Shown here one piece after another: positions 6,725 to 14,764 of a DNA stretch of 27,953 nt (the stretch's first letter is position 1; each line of letters begins with the position of its first letter). The notes below the pieces were generated by a model. That model searched no databases. It was not told the DNA's origin and was given only the letters and a program-made list of their open reading frames with translations. The position numbers and the translations under genes are program-made. The stretch is taken from contig CAYSIX010000021.1 in assembly GCA_964431205.1 (NCBI GenBank), positions 1 through 27,953 of the forward strand, written 5' to 3'. Source of the stretch: CAYSIX01 sp964431205. Its GTDB lineage: Bacteria; Planctomycetota; Phycisphaerae; Phycisphaerales; Phycisphaeraceae.

Positions 6725-8947
6725 GTGGCTGAGCCTATGGCCGAATCGACTCCACAATCCGCGTCGGCGACCTGGCTGACCCGCGTGTCGGCGTACCGCA
6801 CGCTGCTGGTGCCGCTGGTGTTCGTCGGTCTGATCGCGGTGATCGTCGTGCCGATGCCGCCGGCGTTGATGGACGTGCTGATCGCGGCGAACCTGGCGTT
6901 GGCGGCGGTGATCCTGCTGACCACGCTCTACGTGACGAGCCCGCTGGACTTCTCGGTGTTCCCGTCGCTGCTGCTGGGCACGACGCTGCTGCGGCTGGTG
7001 CTGAACATCGCGACGACGCGGCTGATCCTGACCGCCGACGCGAGCACGCCCGAGGAGGCGACGGCGGTGGCCGGTCGGGTGATCGAGTCGTTCGCCAGCT
7101 TCGTGGCCGGCTCGTCGGTCGTCGTCGGGCTGATCCTGTTCATCATCCTGATCATCGTGCAGTTCGTGGTGATCACGAAGGGCGCCACGCGGATCTCGGA
7201 GGTCGCGGCGCGGTTCACGCTCGACGGCATGCCGGGCAAGCAGATGGCGATCGACGCGGACCTGAACGCCGGGCTGATCGACGAGGGTGAGGCGAGGCGA
7301 CGGCGGGAGACGATCACGCGCGAGGCGGACTTCTACGGTGCCATGGACGGTGCGGCCAAGTTCGTGCGCGGCGACGCGATCGCCGGCATCATCATCACGG
7401 TGATCAACGTGCTGGGCGGGTTCGCCGTCGGCGTGTTCTACCGCGGCTGGTCGATCGGCGAGTCGGTCGAGGTCTTCACGCTGCTGACGATCGGCGACGG
7501 ACTTGTCTCGCAGTTGCCGGCGTTCGTGATCTCGCTGGCGGCGGGGCTGATCGTGACGCGGTCGAGCAGCAAGCACGACCTGGGCACGGAGCTGGTGGGG
7601 CAGTTGGGCAGTCGGCCGGCGGCGCTGGGGATCACGGCGGTGTTCCTCACGTCGATGGCGTTCACGGGCCTGCCCATGACGCCGATGCTGCTGCTGGCCG
7701 GGTCGCTGGCGCTGCTCAGCGCGGCGGTGCGGCGGGGCGACCGCAAGCGTCAGACGGATCGAGAGGCGGAGAAGAAGGCGTCCGCGCCGGCGGCCGCGCC
7801 CGACTCGGCCGGCGTCGAGCAGGCGATGCAGGTCGACATGCTCGAGCTGGAGATCGGCTACGGGCTGGTGCGGCTGGTGGACCAGAGCCAGGGCGGGGAC
7901 CTGCTGGCGCGGATCACGGCGATCCGGCGGAGCCTGGCCGGCGAGCTGGGCTTTGTCATGCCGCCGGTGCGGATCCGCGACAACATGCAGCTTCAGCCGA
8001 ACGAGTACCACATCAAGCTGCGGGGCAACACGATCGCGCAGTCGCAGGTATTCCCGGGCCAGTACCTGGCGATGGACAGCGGGATGGTGGACCCGGACGC
8101 CGGGCCGCTGACGGGCTCGAAGACGCGTGAGCCGGCGTTCGGGCTCGAGGCCATCTGGATCGACGCCGGTCAGAAGCAGCGGGCCGAGACGCTCAACTAC
8201 ACCGTGATCGACGCGACCAGCGTCCTGGCAACGCACCTGAACGAGGTCGTCAAGGCGCACGCCAGCGAGCTGCTGACGCGCGAGGAGACCAACAACCTGA
8301 TCACGCAGCTCAAGGACAAGGCGTCGAAGCTTGTCGAAGAGGTGCTCGGGGGCGAGACCCCGCTGATCAAGCCGGGCGAGCTGCAGAAGGTGTTGCAGAA
8401 CCTGTTGCGGGAGCAGGTGCCGATCCGCGACCTGGAGACGATCGTCGAGACGCTGGGCGACTGGGCGCCGCGGACCAAGGATCTGGAGGTGCTCACCGAA
8501 TATGTGCGCAACGCGCTTCGTCGGACGATATGCAGCAGGTACGCGTTATCGGAGCCGACGCTCGATGAGAGCGGGCTGCATGAAGGGTTGAGCCGGGCCA
8601 AGTTGTACTGCGTGAGCCTGGACCCGGCGTTGGAGGATCAGATCAACGGCTACATCGAGCGCAGCGTCGAGGGTACGAGCATGACGATGCCGCCGGCGGT
8701 CGCGAACCGGATCACGACCGCGATCCTCAACGAGCTTCAGCGGCTGATCGCGGCGGGGCGGCACCCGGTCGTGCTCGCATCGCCGCAGGTGCGGGCGCAG
8801 GTGCGTCGGCTGCTCGAGCCGCACATCCCCTCCGTCGCCGTTCTCGGTTATAACGAGGTCAGCAAGGGCGTCGAGGTCGAATCGGTCGGGCTGGTGCAAC
8901 TGCAAACGGAGACGAACCGGATGAAAACGGAGGCGGCGGCGGCGTGA
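6725..8947 (+). CDS. flhA: Flagellar export gate protein FlhA
   Basis: FlhA forms the nonameric ring under the export gate and binds chaperone-substrate complexes. The 740-residue product (slightly above the usual 690-700) has about eight N-terminal membrane helices (to about residue 345). It carries the FHIPEP-family signatures NLALAAVILLTTLYVTSPLDFSVFPSLLL and RFTLDGMPGKQMAIDADLNAG, a linker rich in Lys/Glu/Ala (about 340-365), and a cytoplasmic domain (about 370-735). The start is uncertain between GTG 6725 and ATG 6737 (MAEST...), 12 nt apart and in frame; neither has a clear ribosome site. The last codons overlap the flhF start as GTGA, which suggests coupled translation. Confidence 0.96.
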   Translation: MAEPMAESTPQSASATWLTRVSAYRTLLVPLVFVGLIAVIVVPMPPALMDVLIAANLALAAVILLTTLYVTSPLDFSVFPSLLLGTTLLRLVLNIATTRLILTADASTPEEATAVAGRVIESFASFVAGSSVVVGLILFIILIIVQFVVITKGATRISEVAARFTLDGMPGKQMAIDADLNAGLIDEGEARRRRETITREADFYGAMDGAAKFVRGDAIAGIIITVINVLGGFAVGVFYRGWSIGESVEVFTLLTIGDGLVSQLPAFVISLAAGLIVTRSSSKHDLGTELVGQLGSRPAALGITAVFLTSMAFTGLPMTPMLLLAGSLALLSAAVRRGDRKRQTDREAEKKASAPAAAPDSAGVEQAMQVDMLELEIGYGLVRLVDQSQGGDLLARITAIRRSLAGELGFVMPPVRIRDNMQLQPNEYHIKLRGNTIAQSQVFPGQYLAMDSGMVDPDAGPLTGSKTREPAFGLEAIWIDAGQKQRAETLNYTVIDATSVLATHLNEVVKAHASELLTREETNNLITQLKDKASKLVEEVLGGETPLIKPGELQKVLQNLLREQVPIRDLETIVETLGDWAPRTKDLEVLTEYVRNALRRTICSRYALSEPTLDESGLHEGLSRAKLYCVSLDPALEDQINGYIERSVEGTSMTMPPAVANRITTAILNELQRLIAAGRHPVVLASPQVRAQVRRLLEPHIPSVAVLGYNEVSKGVEVESVGLVQLQTETNRMKTEAAAA

Positions 8948-10350
8948 ACCTCAAGACCTTCACCGCACGAAGCATGGCCGAGGCGCTGGCGCTGGTGCGT
9001 CAGGCGTACGGCAGTCGGGCCGTGATCCTGCACACGCGCACGTACAAGCGTGGCGGCGTGCTGGGCATCGGGGCGCGGACGGTGGTGGAGGTGACGGCGG
9101 GCGATGGGCGGGAGGTTGGCCGGGCGCGGGCGTCGGCGGGCGCGCGGGTGTCTCGATCCGGTGGGGCCTCGCGGCCCGCGTCCAGAACGGCGGTTCAGCC
9201 GGGGCGTCCGGCCAACGATTCGCGGGCGCCTGTGCCCACGTCGAACGTCTCACCGCTGGACCAGGCCGACCGCCGCGCCGCCGGCGACCTGATCCGTCGC
9301 ACCTACGAGGCCGCCCGTGCCGAGTTTGAACGCACGAGCGGCGGCGGGGCGTCGCGTGACGGCGACGTGGTCGCCCTCAGCGCGAACGCCGGCACAGCCA
9401 CCGCCACCTCGCCGGCTGCCCCCGCCGGCGCCACCCTGCCCGATCACGAGCAACTCACCCGCGAGATGCAGGGCGTCCGCCGGCTGGTCGAAAGGCTCAT
9501 GCACCAGCAGCGGCAGAGCGGTACGACGCCGTCGCAGCTGCCCGACGGTCTTTTTGATCAGTACCGCGCGCTGATCGAGCAGGAGGTGACTGAGGAGCTG
9601 GCCGATCAGGTCATCGCCGAGGTGCGCCAGCGTTTGAGCGAGGATGAGCTGTCGGACCCGGCGTGCTGCCGGCGTGAGGTGCTCGCGGCGTTGGCCGGTC
9701 ACCTGCCGATCGACCCCGAGGCGGGGGCGGTCCCGACGCCGCCGACCGGCGGGCCGCGGAAGATCGCCCTGGTCGGGCCCACCGGGGTGGGCAAGACCAC
9801 GACCGTGGCCAAGCTCGCGGCGACCTTCAAGCTCAAACAGAGCCAGAAGGTCGCGCTGATCACGCTGGACACCTACCGCATCGCCGCCGTGGACCAGTTG
9901 CGCACCTACGCGGGGATCATCGGGGTGCCGCTGCACGTGGTAAGCCGGCCGGAGCAGATGGACGCGGCGCTGGCGGCGTGCGGCGGCTGCGACGTGGTGC
10001 TGATCGACACGGCCGGTCGGTCACAGCGGGACGGGGACCGGCTCGAAGAGCTGGCGCGATACCTGGAGGCGGCGTCGCCCCACGAGGTCCACCTGGTGTT
10101 ATCATCCACCTGCTCGCAGTCCGTGCTGATGGAAACGATCGAGCGATTCTCGAAGATCCGCACGGACCGGGTGATCTTCACGAAACTGGACGAGGCGGTG
10201 ACGTTCGGGGTGGTGTTGAACGTGCTGCGGAAGCTGAACAAGCGGTTGAGCTACGTGACGACGGGTCAGGAAGTGCCACACCAGATCGAGCCGGGCCGGG
10301 GTGAGAAACTGGCCGCGCTGTTGCTGGGAGAGGAAGCAGTCGGGCGATGA
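8944..10350 (+). CDS. flhF: Flagellar biosynthesis GTPase FlhF
   Basis: FlhF is an SRP-type GTPase that marks the site of flagellar assembly, usually a pole. The 468-residue product has an N-terminal B domain (MNLKTFTARSMAEALALVRQ; about 1-60), a low-complexity Arg/Ala/Pro linker (about 60-150), an N domain of helices (about 160-265), and an SRP-type G domain (about 270-465). The P-loop GPTGVGKT is at 278-285, LDTYRIAAVDQL follows, the DTAGR motif begins near 355, and the TKLDEA guanine-specificity motif begins near 413. The start is a GTG in a GTGA overlap with the flhA stop; the stop overlaps flhG. Pairing with FlhG points to spatial and numerical control of the flagellum. Confidence 0.96.
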   Translation: MNLKTFTARSMAEALALVRQAYGSRAVILHTRTYKRGGVLGIGARTVVEVTAGDGREVGRARASAGARVSRSGGASRPASRTAVQPGRPANDSRAPVPTSNVSPLDQADRRAAGDLIRRTYEAARAEFERTSGGGASRDGDVVALSANAGTATATSPAAPAGATLPDHEQLTREMQGVRRLVERLMHQQRQSGTTPSQLPDGLFDQYRALIEQEVTEELADQVIAEVRQRLSEDELSDPACCRREVLAALAGHLPIDPEAGAVPTPPTGGPRKIALVGPTGVGKTTTVAKLAATFKLKQSQKVALITLDTYRIAAVDQLRTYAGIIGVPLHVVSRPEQMDAALAACGGCDVVLIDTAGRSQRDGDRLEELARYLEAASPHEVHLVLSSTCSQSVLMETIERFSKIRTDRVIFTKLDEAVTFGVVLNVLRKLNKRLSYVTTGQEVPHQIEPGRGEKLAALLLGEEAVGR

Positions 10351-11210
10351 TCGCGGATCAGGCTGAAGCGTTGCGTGGGCTGGTGGCGGAGCAGTCGCGG
10401 CCGCGGTTGAGCCGTGTGGCCCGAACGCTGGCGATCACCAGCGGCAAGGGCGGCGTCGGCAAGACGACGGTGGCGGTGAACCTGTCGGTGGAGCTGGCAC
10501 GGCTGGGGCGGAAGGTGGTGCTGCTGGACGCGGACCTGGGCACGGCGAACGCCGACGTGATGTGCAACCTCTCGCCGTCGAACACGCTGGCGCACGTGGT
10601 GGCGGGGCGTCGCGAGCTATCGGACGCGCTGGTGGACGCGCCGGGTGGGTTTCGGCTGATCCCGGGGGCATCGGGCCTGGCGCAGATGGCCGCGCTCAGC
10701 GCGCACGAGCGGGATCGGCTGACCCGACAGATGAGCGAGCTGGAGGAGCAGGCGGACCTGCTGCTGATCGACACGGGTGCGGGCGTCGGCCCGAACGTGC
10801 TGGGGTTTCTGGCGGCGGCGGACGAGATGCTGGTGGTGACCACGCCGGAGCCGACGGCGGTGACCGACGCGTACGCGGTGATCAAGACCATGGCGTCGCA
10901 GGAGCGGCGGCCGAGCGTGCGTCTGATCGTGAACATGGTTCGGGACGAGGCCGAGGGCCGCGCGGTGGCGCAGCGGATCACGGCGGTGTGCGAGCGGTTC
11001 CTGGGTCTGACGCCGCGTTACGCCGGACCGGTGGTCAACGACCCGCGGGTGCCGATGTCGATCCGTCGGCGTCAGCCCTTTGTGCTCGAGCACACCTCGT
11101 GCCCGGCGGCGCGGTGCATGAACCGCCTGGCGCATCGGCTGGACCGACACGCCGTCGAGCCACGCACCGAGGGGCTGCTGCGGCGGATGGCGTTGTGGCT
11201 CGCCGGCTGA
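10347..11210 (+). CDS. flhG: Flagellum number regulator FlhG (FleN/YlxH, MinD-like ATPase)
   Basis: FlhG is a MinD-family ATPase that limits flagellar number and stimulates FlhF GTPase activity. The 287-residue product has an N-terminal segment with QAEALRGLV, reminiscent of the DQAxxLR motif by which FlhG activates FlhF. A deviant Walker A (SGKGGVGKTT, Lys34 and Lys39) follows, then VVLLDADLGTANADV and LLIDTGAGVGPNVLGF, and the TTPEPTAVTDAYAVIK signature typical of this subgroup. A basic amphipathic C-terminus (LLRRMALWLAG) could serve as the membrane-targeting sequence. The start overlaps the flhF stop (ATGA). The gene is followed by an intrinsic terminator, so it is probably the last gene of the transcript. 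Confidence 0.93.
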   Translation: MIADQAEALRGLVAEQSRPRLSRVARTLAITSGKGGVGKTTVAVNLSVELARLGRKVVLLDADLGTANADVMCNLSPSNTLAHVVAGRRELSDALVDAPGGFRLIPGASGLAQMAALSAHERDRLTRQMSELEEQADLLLIDTGAGVGPNVLGFLAAADEMLVVTTPEPTAVTDAYAVIKTMASQERRPSVRLIVNMVRDEAEGRAVAQRITAVCERFLGLTPRYAGPVVNDPRVPMSIRRRQPFVLEHTSCPAARCMNRLAHRLDRHAVEPRTEGLLRRMALWLAG

Positions 11211-11229
11211 ACTCGTTGCCGTCGAGGAC

Positions 11230-11267
11230 GGCGGCGGATGCCGCCCGCATTTTTCAACATTTTTTGC
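11230..11267 (+). terminator. Intrinsic terminator after flhG
   Basis: Twenty bases after the flhG stop there is a perfect 6-bp GC stem, GGCGGC (11230-11235) and GCCGCC (11240-11245), with a GGAT loop. It is followed by two T-tracts (TTTTT at 11250-11254, TTTTTT at about 11260-11265). This is unusually T-rich for the surrounding sequence and fits an intrinsic terminator closing the flagellar operon. The loop-side half can pair alternatively with 11269-11277 (see findings). Confidence 0.68.
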
Positions 11268-11285
11268 ACATCCGCCGAAATCGAC

Positions 11286-11313
11286 TTGGCGTCACGTCCG
11301 CGTCGGTTATATT
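11286..11313 (+). promoter_or_regulatory. Sigma-70-like promoter for the small membrane protein and fliA
   Basis: TTGGCG (11286-11291) and TATATT (11308-11313) are separated by 16 bases and lie just downstream of the flhG terminator. They match housekeeping promoter boxes at 4/6 and 5/6 positions. The predicted start of transcription is near 11319-11320. This would start a new unit carrying the small membrane protein and fliA. Confidence 0.5.
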
Positions 11314-11318
11314 GAACT

Positions 11319-11336
11319 CGCCCTACGGATAGGGCG
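11319..11336 (+). promoter_or_regulatory. Hairpin abutting the start codon at 11337
   Basis: CGCCCTA (11319-11325), loop CGGA, and TAGGGCG (11330-11336) form a perfect 7-bp stem that ends directly against the ATG at 11337. It begins about where transcription should start from the promoter at 11286-11313. It could lower initiation at 11337 or stabilise the 5' end of the transcript; either role is inferred. Confidence 0.4.
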
Positions 11337-11651
11337 ATGTTGAGCAAAGGAGTGCTCGCCATCCCGTCACGTGTGATCGCAACCTGCTTCGCTCTCATCG
11401 GCTTTGCCGCGGCCGTTATCGTCGGCCTCGCGGCCAGCAACTCTTCCATCACCATCCTCTGGCGAGCCTTGGCGGTCATGATCCTCTGCTGGATCGTCGG
11501 ACGCCCCATCGGCGCGCTCACCCAGCGCAGCGTCGAGGCGCACATCGCCGAATACAAGCAACGGCACCCGATCCCCGGCGACGGGCCGGCGATCGACTCG
11601 CGAGATGGACGGCCTGACACGAACCAGCGATCGTCAGTCATCTCTACCTGA
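11337..11651 (+). CDS. Small two-helix membrane protein of unknown function, next to fliA
   Basis: I do not recognise this family. The 104-residue product has two predicted membrane helices (about residues 14-32 and 38-58) separated by a short turn (ASNSS), then a hydrophilic tail (about 60-104) with a basic/acidic mix (QRSVEAHIAEYKQRHP). The layout is cytoplasm-hairpin-cytoplasm or the reverse. The start is unsure: ATG 11337 directly abuts a hairpin, whereas an AAAGGAG at 11346-11352 lies downstream of it with only non-ATG candidates after it (GTG 11352 is too close, GTG 11373 is 20 bases away). Its position after a new promoter and 89 nt upstream of fliA suggests cotranscription with the sigma factor, but gives no function. 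Confidence 0.6.
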   Translation: MLSKGVLAIPSRVIATCFALIGFAAAVIVGLAASNSSITILWRALAVMILCWIVGRPIGALTQRSVEAHIAEYKQRHPIPGDGPAIDSRDGRPDTNQRSSVIST

Positions 11652-11740
11652 TGGGAATGCCCGGCGTCGGGCAAGCTTCGAACACCGCCCTCGCGGAAGG
11701 ATCCGCCTCGGGGCCTTGAAAGCCGGTCAAGGAGTTGACA

Positions 11741-12565
11741 ATGGCCAGATCACGTTCCACCTTCCGGTCCACCATGCGGGTCGTTTCCACCGACGAGCAG
11801 CCGATCGAGGAGGTCTGGCCCGAATACAAAAAAACCGGCAACGAAAAGCTCCGCAACCGCCTCATGGAGCACTACCTGCCCCTGGTCAAGTACAACGCCG
11901 AACGCATCCACGCCAAGCTCCCCGACGAGGTCGACGTCGAGGACCTCATGAGCGCCGGCATCTTCGGCCTCATGGACGCCATCGACGGGTTCGACCTCGA
12001 CCGCGGCGTCAAGTTCGAGACCTTCTGCGCCCCACGCATCCGCGGCGCCATCCTCGACGAGCTGCGATCCATGGACTGGGTGCCCCGCCTCGTCCGCTCC
12101 CGCTCCAGCCAGGTCGATCAGGCCCGCAAACGCTACGAGATGGAGACCGGCCGCAAGCCCACCGACGACGAGCTGGCCAAACGCCTCAAGGTCGACCCCG
12201 ACGAGTTCGCCAAGATCAAACGCGACAGCTCCGCCGTCGGCGTCGTCTCGCTCTCACGCAAGTGGTTCGAGACCGACTCGAACAAGGACGTCCGCGAGAT
12301 CGACGTCCTGCACGACCCCCGCCAGGTCAACCCCCTCACCGCCGTCCAGAAGCGCGACCTCAAGGACCTGATCACCAAGGGCCTCTCCCGCGCCGAACGC
12401 CTCATCGTCATCCTCTACTACTACGAGGAGATGACCATGAAGGAGATCGGCACCACGCTGGACCTCTCTGAGTCGCGCGTCAGTCAGATGCACAGCTCGA
12501 TCCTCGCCCGGCTCAAGGCCCAGCTCCAGCACCGCACGACCGAGCTCGAAGGGGGCGAGGAGTAG
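11741..12565 (+). CDS. fliA: RNA polymerase sigma factor FliA (sigma-28, FliA/WhiG type)
   Basis: FliA directs transcription of late flagellar genes. The 274-residue product contains sigma region 2 (about residues 37-112), with HYLPLVKYNAERIHAKLP, DVEDLMSAGIFGLMDAIDGFD and the FliA-typical FETFCAPRIRGAILDELRSMDWVPR. Region 3 (about 115-190) and region 4 (about 220-270) follow, the latter with LSRAERLIVILYYYEEMTMKEIGTTLDLSESRVSQMHSSIL. The complete regions 2 to 4 and the DWVPR run place it in the FliA/WhiG group, not the ECF group. The ATG at 11741 has AAGGAG at 11729-11734, six bases upstream, so it is preferred over the in-frame TTG at 11735. No anti-sigma flgM gene is visible next to it. 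Confidence 0.94.
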   Translation: MARSRSTFRSTMRVVSTDEQPIEEVWPEYKKTGNEKLRNRLMEHYLPLVKYNAERIHAKLPDEVDVEDLMSAGIFGLMDAIDGFDLDRGVKFETFCAPRIRGAILDELRSMDWVPRLVRSRSSQVDQARKRYEMETGRKPTDDELAKRLKVDPDEFAKIKRDSSAVGVVSLSRKWFETDSNKDVREIDVLHDPRQVNPLTAVQKRDLKDLITKGLSRAERLIVILYYYEEMTMKEIGTTLDLSESRVSQMHSSILARLKAQLQHRTTELEGGEE

Positions 12566-12646
12566 AGCCCACGGCCTGCGCAGCCGAGGAATCCTGGCGC
12601 AGCCGCGTCACCGAACGCGGGACGTGAGTCTGCCGGGATCGACCCC

Positions 12647-12675
12647 TTGACGCGACAGCCCCTGCCGCCGAACAT
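12647..12675 (+). promoter_or_regulatory. Possible promoter for argS
   Basis: TTGACG (12647-12652, 5/6 match to the -35 box) is followed after 17 bases by GAACAT (12670-12675, 3/6 match to the -10 box). Transcription would start at about 12682, the first base of the argS GTG. The -10 box is weak, so this is a low-confidence call. Confidence 0.28.
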
Positions 12676-12681
12676 GCCTCG

Positions 12682-14463
12682 GTGAGCGACCTGCAAAGCG
12701 AGATCGAATCTTCTCTCAAGCGCGCGGTGGTCGAGGCCTTCGGGCCGGAGCACACCGACGCCGATCCGCTGGTCCGCCCGGCGAGCGACCCGAAGTTCGG
12801 CGACTTCCAGGCGAACCTGGCCATGGGTCTGGCCAAGCGGCTGGGACGCAAGCCACGTGACGTGGCCGACGCCATCGTCGGTCGCCTGCCGGCTGACGGC
12901 ATGCTCGCCTCGGTCGAGGTCGCCGGCCCCGGCTTCATCAACCTCACACTCAACGCCGACCGCCTCGCCCGCGCCGCCGCCGAGATGGCCGCCGACCCCC
13001 GCCTCAGCATCGCCCCCGCCACAACACCCCAGACCGTCGTCGTCGATTACAGCGCTCCCAACATCGCCAAGGAGATGCACATCGGGCACCTGCGCTCGAC
13101 CATCCTCGGCGACGCCATCGTCCGCGTCCTCGAAAAACTCAACCACCGCGTCATCCGCCAGAACCACCTCGGCGACTGGGGCACCCAGTTCGGCATGCTC
13201 ATCGAACACCTGATCGATCAAGGCGCCGACGCCGGCGACGATCGAGCCCGCATCGGCGACCTCAACGCCTTCTACAAGCAGGCCAAGGCCCGCTTCGATT
13301 CCGAACCCGACTTCGCCGACCGCGCCCGCCGCCGCGTCGTCCTGCTTCAATCGGGTGACGAGGCCACTCTCGCCTACTGGCGCCAGCTCCACGCCGAGAG
13401 CTACCGCCACTTCCGCGAGATCTACGAGAGGCTCAACGTCCGTCTCGAGCAGCGCGACATCCGTGGCGAGAGCGCGTACAACGACGAGCTGCCCGACGTC
13501 GTCCGCGAGCTGGAGCTCGCCGGCCTGCTCACCGAGAGCGAGGGCGCCCGGGTCGTCTATCCCGAGGGCTTCAAGGACAAGGAGGGCAACCCGCTGGGCA
13601 TGATCGTCCGCAAGACGGACGGCGGGTACCTCTACGCCACGACCGACCTGGCCGCGGCGCGTTACCGCATCCGTCAGATACAGGCCGACCGTATCATCTA
13701 CGTCACCGATCAGCGGCAGTCGCAGCACTTCGCGATGCTGTTCCAGGCGCTGCGGCAGGCGGGCTGGGCGGACGAGTCCGTCCGACTCGATCACGTGCCG
13801 TTCGGGATGATCTACGATAAGGACCGTCGTCCCTACAAGACCCGCGAGGGCGAGACGGTGCGCCTGGCGGACGTGCTGGACGAGGCCGAGCAGCGCGCCG
13901 CCGCCGTGATCGCTGAGAAAAGCCCCGACCTGCCCGCCGAGCAGCGGCAGCGGATCGCGCGCGTCGTCGGCATCGGCGCGCTCAAGTACGCCGACCTGTC
14001 CAGCGACCGCGTCAAGGGCTACGTCTTCGACTGGGACCGCATGCTCGCGCTCGAGGGCAACACGGCGCCGTACCTGCAGTACTCGTACACACGGGTCCGC
14101 TCGATCTTCGCCAAGGCGGCCGAGCGCGGGCTGGACGTCAGCGCGATCTCGGGCGACGCGGCAGGCGTGGTGGACCACGAGACGCTGCGCATCACCGAGC
14201 CGGCCGAGCGACGCCTCGTGCTGCACCTGCTCCAGCTCCCACGCGTGGTCGAGGCCGTGGCCGACACGCTCGAGCCGCACCGGCTCTGCACGTTCCTGTA
14301 CGAGCTCGCCGCGCTCTTCCATGGGTTCTACGAGACGTGCCCGGTGATCAACGCCGAGGACGAGGCCACGCGGCTGAGCCGGTTGCGCCTGTGCGACCTG
14401 GTCGGCCGAACGCTGCGCGACGGGCTCGACCTGCTGGGCATCGAGGTCGTCGAGCGGATGTGA
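12682..14463 (+). CDS. argS: Arginine--tRNA ligase
   Basis: ArgRS charges tRNA-Arg with arginine and is essential for translation. The 593-residue product is of normal length. It has an N-terminal tRNA-recognition domain (about 1-115, with the DFQANLAM segment), then the class I catalytic core with YSAPNIAKEMHIGHLRSTILG (HIGH at residues 133-136) and HLGDWGTQFGMLI. The second motif is the KMSK-less form usual in bacterial ArgRS (RPYKTREG). The C-terminal DALR anticodon-binding domain (about 455-593) follows, ending EVVERM. The start is GTG 12682; the nearby ATG at 12674 is out of frame. No clear ribosome binding site precedes it. It lies 116 nt behind fliA and is probably an independent housekeeping gene. 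Confidence 0.97.
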   Translation: MSDLQSEIESSLKRAVVEAFGPEHTDADPLVRPASDPKFGDFQANLAMGLAKRLGRKPRDVADAIVGRLPADGMLASVEVAGPGFINLTLNADRLARAAAEMAADPRLSIAPATTPQTVVVDYSAPNIAKEMHIGHLRSTILGDAIVRVLEKLNHRVIRQNHLGDWGTQFGMLIEHLIDQGADAGDDRARIGDLNAFYKQAKARFDSEPDFADRARRRVVLLQSGDEATLAYWRQLHAESYRHFREIYERLNVRLEQRDIRGESAYNDELPDVVRELELAGLLTESEGARVVYPEGFKDKEGNPLGMIVRKTDGGYLYATTDLAAARYRIRQIQADRIIYVTDQRQSQHFAMLFQALRQAGWADESVRLDHVPFGMIYDKDRRPYKTREGETVRLADVLDEAEQRAAAVIAEKSPDLPAEQRQRIARVVGIGALKYADLSSDRVKGYVFDWDRMLALEGNTAPYLQYSYTRVRSIFAKAAERGLDVSAISGDAAGVVDHETLRITEPAERRLVLHLLQLPRVVEAVADTLEPHRLCTFLYELAALFHGFYETCPVINAEDEATRLSRLRLCDLVGRTLRDGLDLLGIEVVERM

Positions 14464-14497
14464 ACCCGCGAACCGACGCGGTGTGCCGCGCTCCCGC

Positions 14498-14683
14498 TCA
14501 GCCAGCCTTACGATCTTGATTTTCGACGTCGCTGAACTGAACGATATGTAGTAAGGCAATCGTGCGCCAATCGTCGGCAAGCGGTCGGCCGTTCTCGTCA
14601 TATCCAACACGAGTCGGCAGGGCCGCGCTGCTCTTGCTGACGATGACCCATCCCCGGATGCCGTACGTCGATCGTGCTACCAT
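14498..14683 (-). CDS. Doubtful small ORF or gene remnant
   Basis: I do not recognise this 61-residue frame. Its translation looks protein-like rather than Arg/Pro-rich as most antisense frames here are: it contains YGIRGWVIVSKSSAALPTR and GYDENGRPLADDWRTIALLH. The frame stays open upstream of the ATG for about 35 more codons (to about 14787) without another ATG, so it could be the 3' remnant of a longer gene or use an unusual start. No ribosome binding site precedes the ATG. The region is less GC-rich than its surroundings, which may mean later arrival. It could equally be noncoding. Confidence 0.28.
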   Translation of the reverse strand: MVARSTYGIRGWVIVSKSSAALPTRVGYDENGRPLADDWRTIALLHIVQFSDVENQDRKAG

Positions 14684-14733
14684 CCGATAGATGTACTCGC
14701 AACGGTCGGAAGGGACGTTCGTCGAGGCGTCGG

Positions 14734-14764
14734 TTAAGGTCCTCGGCTCGCTTACTCGTATTAT
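14734..14764 (+). promoter_or_regulatory. Possible promoter for the DUF1802 gene
   Basis: A TATTAT box (14759-14764) lies 23 bases upstream of the ATG at 14788 in an otherwise GC-rich genome. A poor TTAAGG (14734-14739) is 19 bases upstream of it. The -10 element is good and the -35 element weak. Confidence 0.35.

Noticed and set aside
6560..8260. 566-codon open frame on the minus strand opposite flhA
   Set aside because: Translation is Arg/His/Gln/Asp-rich low complexity, as expected for the reverse frame of a high-GC gene; flhA on the other strand is certain.
12484..14610. 708-codon open frame on the minus strand opposite argS
   Set aside because: It overlaps the whole of argS, whose HIGH motif and length are secure. 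The translation is Val/Gly/Asp/Leu-rich without a recognisable domain.
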